This document shows, one piece after another, positions 1 through 6,578 of a stretch of DNA of 6,578 nucleotides. The stretch is from Pseudomonadota bacterium (GTDB lineage: Bacteria; Pseudomonadota; Alphaproteobacteria; Rhizobiales; Hyphomicrobiaceae), in assembly GCA_023430845.1 (NCBI GenBank), contig JAEYYJ010000422.1, positions 1 through 6,578 on the forward strand. Reading direction: 5' to 3'. Positions within the stretch are counted from its first letter, which is position 1. Every line of letters begins with the position of its first letter. A program made the position numbers and the translations under genes. The notes beneath the pieces were generated by a model. It made no database searches and had not been told where the DNA came from. It saw only the letters and a program-made list of their open reading frames with translations.

Positions 1-520
<520 letters not shown>

Positions 521-546
521 ATTTTCAGCAGCGCGGGCTGCGCGCT

Positions 547-1299
547 TTACTGCTTCGCCGTCCGCTTGGCGGGCTGTGGTGCCTTCGCGACCTGCTGCGG
601 CATACCACGCACCTGGTTCACGAGGTTCGTGTAGGCATCGAGGAAGGCCACCGAAACAGTCTTGCCGATGTCGGTGTTCGAGTACGCGCCGCCGCCACCG
701 GCACCACCCCAGCTCGCGCGCGAGAAGTCGAAGCCTGCGTCCGACGTCGAGGCTTTGCCGGTCGCAGCTGCAACCTGCACGCCCGTTCTGCCGCTCGTCA
801 GGTAGATCGCGACCTGCGCTTCCTGCATTTTCACCGAGAGAGATCCGGCGACCGTACCCGCATATCCGGGCAGGAAGCGGCCCATGCCGCCGTCAAAGCC
901 GCCAGCGTTCTCATTCTTGGAGATCACGTCCGGCGTCAGAAAATAATCGGCCCGCGCCAGTTGCGGACGCTTGCCCTTCCTGGTCACACCCTGCTCGGCC
1001 ATGATCTTGTCGAGCGCTTCACTGCGGTCGACAACCTGGAAGCAGTTCGACTGCGCGATCATGAGGCGCAGCACGGACGACGGCGCCGTGAGGCCGGTTC
1101 CTTCGAGCGCCGGAATTTCCTTGTCGACCAGCGCGACAGTGCCGAGCGGCTGCTCGCACTTCGGAAGCTGGGCAGTCCTCTTCTGAGGTGCGCCTTCGGT
1201 GCCCGTCGCACTCGTCGTGAATGCATCACCGCCCATCTCCGTCGACGAGCAGGCTGCTAGCGCAAGGCACGCACCAACTGCCAATGACCTGAAGAACAT
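547..1299 (-). CDS. CsgG/HfaB-like envelope lipoprotein
   Basis: A predicted outer-membrane or periplasmic lipoprotein of 250 residues. The N-terminus has one Arg (R4), a hydrophobic stretch and the lipobox LAAC, so signal peptidase II would cut before C17; the next residue is Ser, which fits sorting to the outer membrane. A Thr/Ser/Gly-rich linker runs to about residue 45. A mixed alpha/beta domain follows with features of the CsgG family: a VALVD strand near 55-59, SNCFQVVDR at 84-92, ADYFLTPDVI at 117-126, a long Gly/Ser region at 132-208, and a final helix IGKTVSVAFLDAYTNLVNQVR. C48 and C86 could form a disulfide. The tail is Lys/Gln/Pro-rich. CsgG forms the curli secretion channel, but no csg-type partner is visible here, so the role is unknown. 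The ATG at 1299 is preferred: GGGAG sits 6 nt before it, whereas it abuts the other candidate ATG at 1305. The coding call is strong; the family assignment rests on motifs alone. Confidence 0.85.
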   Translation of the reverse strand: MFFRSLAVGACLALAACSSTEMGGDAFTTSATGTEGAPQKRTAQLPKCEQPLGTVALVDKEIPALEGTGLTAPSSVLRLMIAQSNCFQVVDRSEALDKIMAEQGVTRKGKRPQLARADYFLTPDVISKNENAGGFDGGMGRFLPGYAGTVAGSLSVKMQEAQVAIYLTSGRTGVQVAAATGKASTSDAGFDFSRASWGGAGGGGAYSNTDIGKTVSVAFLDAYTNLVNQVRGMPQQVAKAPQPAKRTAKQ

Positions 1300-1305
1300 A
1301 GCCAT

Positions 1306-1310
1306 CTCCC
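1306..1310 (-). promoter_or_regulatory. RBS deciding the lipoprotein start
   Basis: Read on the minus strand, GGGAG is followed directly by ATGGCTATG. The first ATG (1305-1303) has zero spacing and could not be used from this site, while the second (1299-1297) has the usual 6 nt. The choice changes the signal peptide by only two residues. Confidence 0.6.
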
Positions 1311-1537
1311 AACCGCAACATGTCCTGAGTTTCGCCCGCGACTCGGAACGACGGCGGGTGTGGCCGGACTATCCGCCCGGAATGAAGCGCTCGGCAATCG
1401 GCCGGTCAATCGTAGCTGGGGATCAGTTGCCGAAGACGAATGGCACTGAGACGCGCCGGCCACAGAGCCCGCTGGGGAGTTCGGTATGCGACGCCTTATG
1501 GTTGTGGCGCGTATTACTGCAGAAGCAGCCGACCAAC

Positions 1538-1541
1538 GGAG
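1538..1541 (+). promoter_or_regulatory. RBS deciding the VOC-protein start
   Basis: GGAG lies 6 nt upstream of the ATG at 1548. This supports the short form of the protein over an in-frame extension of 36 codons beginning at 1440. Confidence 0.65.
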
Positions 1542-1547
1542 CCGTCG

Positions 1548-1948
1548 ATGATTGACCACATGGGTTTCCGCGTTCGTGACCTCGCTGCAGCGCGTGCCTT
1601 TTACGACGCCTGCGCCGCGGCGCTGGGTCTCCAAACCGCCGACAATGGGCCGGAGTCGTTCGTGCTCGGATACAGTGCTGCCGAACCGGTGCCGTTCATT
1701 TGGATCGGCACAACAGAGCCCGCCTTTTGGACGCCCGCTCACGTCACGTCGGCCAGTCCGATCCATCTTGCTTTCAAAGCGACCGATCGAACGATGGTCG
1801 ACCGCTTCTACGAGGCGGCACTGGCTGCTGGTGGTCGTGACAACGGAGCGCCCGCGCCGCGCGGCCCAGCCGAGATGAACTATTATGCCGCTTTCGTGCT
1901 CGACCCTGACGGCAACAATATCGAAGCAGGAGTGCGCGAGCAGGCGAG

Positions 1949-1952
<4 letters not shown>
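1548..1952 (+). CDS. VOC-family (glyoxalase/bleomycin-resistance fold) protein
   Basis: A 134-residue cytoplasmic protein of the vicinal oxygen chelate superfamily, the fold of glyoxalase I, fosfomycin-resistance enzymes and extradiol dioxygenases. Two beta-alpha-beta-beta-beta modules are visible. The first begins MIDHMGFRVRDLAAARAFYDA (1-21). The second begins SPIHLAFKATDRTMVDRFYEA (70-90) and ends with the family signature FVLDPDGNNIEAG (116-128). Candidate metal ligands at the usual positions are H4, H73 and E126. Its short single-domain form, with GLQ after the first helix, resembles uncharacterised glyoxalase-like proteins, so the substrate cannot be named. The frame is open further upstream to 1440, but that extension has no family similarity; the ATG at 1548 has GGAG 6 nt before it and begins exactly at the fold. 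Its stop overlaps the stop of the convergent hydrolase gene. The fold is confident; the reaction is unknown. Confidence 0.92.
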
Positions 1953-4905
<2,953 letters not shown>

Positions 4906-4948
4906 TTCGCCCGCCAAATTCCGGGCGGCTACGATCGACGGACGGCAG

Positions 4949-4972
4949 AAGGGCGCCATCGAGCGCCCTTTT
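4949..4972 (+). terminator. Intrinsic terminator after the aminotransferase gene
   Basis: A perfect 8 bp stem (AAGGGCGC at 4949-4956, GCGCCCTT at 4963-4970) with a 6 nt loop CATCGA runs into TTTT at 4969-4972. It lies 44 nt after the aminotransferase stop and separates that gene from manC. A second, shorter inverted repeat (CGCCCG at 4908-4913, CGGGCG at 4922-4927) lies between the stop and the terminator and may protect the 3' end of the transcript. Confidence 0.8.
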
Positions 4973-5030
4973 CGCTGATGCATTTTTGAGTACATTTACT
5001 TGCCCTTTGGTGGGCCTCGGTGCGAACGCT

Positions 5031-5036
5031 GGAGGG
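5031..5036 (+). promoter_or_regulatory. Strong RBS deciding the manC start
   Basis: GGAGGG ends 7 nt before the GTG at 5044. An in-frame GTG at 5020 lies upstream of this site and would place it inside the coding region, so the later start is favoured. Confidence 0.75.
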
Positions 5037-5043
5037 CATTGCA

Positions 5044-6486
5044 GTGGCAGCGATTTACCCGGTGATACTGTCCGGCGGATCCGGAACGCGGCTCTGGCCG
5101 CTCTCGCGGTCCATGTATCCGAAGCAGTTCATCCGCTTCTTCGACGATAGCGACCCGAGCTTTCTTGGCGCTACGGTTCGCCGCTTGCCGCCGGCCGAAG
5201 GCTTCGCGCCGCCGATCCTGCTGTGCAACAACGATCATCGCTTTCTTGTCCGCGAGGAGCTAGAGCGGGCCCGCATTGTGCCCGAGGCCATCTATCTCGA
5301 GCCCGTGGCCCGTAACACCGCCCCCGCCATCGCCGTCGCCGCAATTGCCGTAGCTGCGCGCGATCCCAATGGCATTCTCGTCGTCATGCCCTCCGATCAT
5401 GTGATCGATGACGGCGCCGCCTTTGCCGATGCCGTGCATCGTGCCGCGGTAGTTGCGGCCTCGGGGCGCCTCGTCCTGTTCGGCATCAAGCCGTCGTCGG
5501 CGCATACGGGGTACGGATACATCCGCTGTGGTGCGCCACTTTCCGATGGTGAGGAGGCGCGCGCGGTCGATGCGTTCGTCGAGAAGCCGGACAAGGCGAC
5601 GGCCGAGAGCTATCTCGCTGCCGGTACGTACCTCTGGAACAGCGGCATTTTCGTTCTGCACGCGCGCACGTTCCTCGATGAGATGCAGCGCCTCGCGCCC
5701 GACATCCTGACGGCGGCGAAAGGCGCGCTCGATAAGGCGCACGTCGATTTGGGCTTCCTTCGCCTCGACGGCAACGCTTTTGCGGCCGCGCCGGCGATAT
5801 CGATCGACTACGCAGTGATGGAGCGCACGCAAAAGGCCGCGGTGCTTCCGATCGACGTCGGCTGGAATGATGTCGGCTCCTGGTCGTCATTGTGGGAGAT
5901 CGCCGATCACGACGAGCGCGGCAACTATGCCCGTGGTGTGGCGATCATGGAGGATTCGACAGGCCTCTACGTGCACAGCGAACGCTCGCTGGTGGCAGCG
6001 ATCGGTGTGAAGGATCTCGTCATCGTCGATACGCCCGACGCGCTCCTTGTTGCCGACAAGGCGCGCGCGCAGGACGTTTCGAAGATCGTCGCGCGCCTCA
6101 AGAGCGAGGGGCGCCGCGAGCACGAACAACATGTGCGGAACTACCGTCCCTGGGGCTTTTTCGAGACGTTGAGCACTGGGCCGCGTTTTCAGGTCAAGCT
6201 CTTGCACGTCAATCCCGGCGCAAAGCTCTCGATGCAGCGCCATCATCACCGCTCGGAGCATTGGGTCGTGGTGCAGGGAACGGCGAAGGTCGTGATCGGC
6301 GAGAGCGATCAACTCGTGCGAGAGAACGAGAGCGTCTACATCATCGCGACACAATGGCATCGGCTCGAGAACCCGGGCAAGGTGCCGGTCGAAATCATCG
6401 AGGTACAGATCGGCAGCTACCTCGGCGAGGACGACATCGAGCGCACAGACGACATCTATCACCGCGCACCAGACGAGACGCGCTGA
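5044..6486 (+). CDS. manC: Mannose-1-phosphate guanylyltransferase / mannose-6-phosphate isomerase
   Basis: A bifunctional cytoplasmic enzyme (type II PMI-GMP, like AlgA, XanB and CpsB/ManC). It isomerises fructose-6-phosphate and mannose-6-phosphate, and joins mannose-1-phosphate to GTP to make GDP-mannose for exopolysaccharide, O-antigen or GDP-fucose. With the GTG start it is 480 residues, matching the 470-485 usual for the family. The N-terminal nucleotidyltransferase domain shows the signature GGSGTRLWPLSR (11-22), PKQF (26-29), EPVARNTAPA (86-95), PSDH (116-119), FVEKP (178-182), WNSGIF (198-203), SIDYAVME (253-260) and GWNDVGSW (273-280). The C-terminal cupin isomerase domain shows RPWGFFETL (368-376), QRHHHRSEHW (398-407) and QWHRLENPG (437-445); Q398, H400, E405 and H439 are the likely metal ligands. 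The preceding terminator implies its own promoter in the AT-richer stretch near 4975-5000; only a weak TACATT at 4991-4996 is visible there. No other polysaccharide gene lies inside the window. Confidence 0.96.
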   Translation: MAAIYPVILSGGSGTRLWPLSRSMYPKQFIRFFDDSDPSFLGATVRRLPPAEGFAPPILLCNNDHRFLVREELERARIVPEAIYLEPVARNTAPAIAVAAIAVAARDPNGILVVMPSDHVIDDGAAFADAVHRAAVVAASGRLVLFGIKPSSAHTGYGYIRCGAPLSDGEEARAVDAFVEKPDKATAESYLAAGTYLWNSGIFVLHARTFLDEMQRLAPDILTAAKGALDKAHVDLGFLRLDGNAFAAAPAISIDYAVMERTQKAAVLPIDVGWNDVGSWSSLWEIADHDERGNYARGVAIMEDSTGLYVHSERSLVAAIGVKDLVIVDTPDALLVADKARAQDVSKIVARLKSEGRREHEQHVRNYRPWGFFETLSTGPRFQVKLLHVNPGAKLSMQRHHHRSEHWVVVQGTAKVVIGESDQLVRENESVYIIATQWHRLENPGKVPVEIIEVQIGSYLGEDDIERTDDIYHRAPDETR

Positions 6487-6578
6487 TCGGGCTTAGTTAG
6501 AAGCTCTGTCGGCTGAGGCCCGCTGGCGACGCGTCACGCTGCACACAAGCGAACGGCAGAGGGACGTCCCATCGGGGG

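Noticed and set aside
1306..1547. Sigma-70-type promoters in the spacer between the lipoprotein and VOC genes
   Set aside because: No hexamer pair with convincing spacing could be read on either strand, so none is annotated although promoters are expected there.
5020..5043. Earlier GTG start for manC
   Set aside because: The strong GGAGGG lies downstream of this codon, and the extra eight residues precede the conserved IYPVILSGG start of the family.
5887..6462. Minus-strand open frame of 191 codons inside manC
   Set aside because: It is antisense to the conserved cupin domain of ManC and shows no domain or RBS of its own.
6487..6578. Terminator or new gene after manC
   Set aside because: A loose CGGGC/GCCCG pairing (6488-6522) lacks a T tract, and the 10 bp palindrome GGGACGTCCC at 6561-6570 stands alone; no supported gene start is visible before the window ends.

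Overview
The window is GC-rich and densely coded. It looks like chromosomal housekeeping DNA from an alphaproteobacterium, probably of the order Hyphomicrobiales. The best taxonomic marker is the minus-strand gene at 3073-3462: its short Cys4 zinc ribbon followed by the FYDLN motif and an acidic tail is, as far as I know, restricted to Alphaproteobacteria. The aspartate aminotransferase also resembles the rhizobial enzyme closely along its whole length. No rRNA, tRNA, CRISPR array, insertion sequence, integrase or phage gene is visible. I see no compositional break that would suggest an island.

Layout from left to right: (1) the nearly complete 3' part of a dihydrofolate reductase gene (folA, + strand), whose start lies just outside the window; it ends in a hairpin that reuses its own last codons. 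(2) A convergent minus-strand gene for a secreted lipoprotein resembling the CsgG/HfaB family. (3) A roughly 250 bp divergent spacer, then a small + strand VOC/glyoxalase-fold protein. (4) A minus-strand succinylglutamate desuccinylase/aspartoacylase-family metallohydrolase, whose stop codon overlaps the VOC stop tail to tail by 4 bp. (5) Upstream of it on the same strand, the FYDLN zinc-ribbon protein, plausibly in one transcription unit with the hydrolase (56 bp gap). (6) A 240 bp divergent spacer, then an aspartate (possibly also prephenate) aminotransferase on the + strand, closed by a good intrinsic terminator. (7) A bifunctional mannose-1-phosphate guanylyltransferase/mannose-6-phosphate isomerase on the + strand, followed by about 90 bp with no recognisable gene.

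The genes do not form one pathway. They cover folate metabolism, an envelope lipoprotein, two enzymes of unknown substrate, a lineage-specific protein of unknown function, amino-acid transamination, and GDP-mannose supply for surface polysaccharide. Several start codons had to be reassigned from Shine-Dalgarno spacing (lipoprotein, VOC protein, ManC), and two genes start with GTG. I found no convincing previously undescribed system. The points most worth a second look are the FYDLN protein and its hydrolase partner, the CsgG-like lipoprotein with no curli genes beside it, the active-site residues of the aminotransferase, and the stop-codon overlap.
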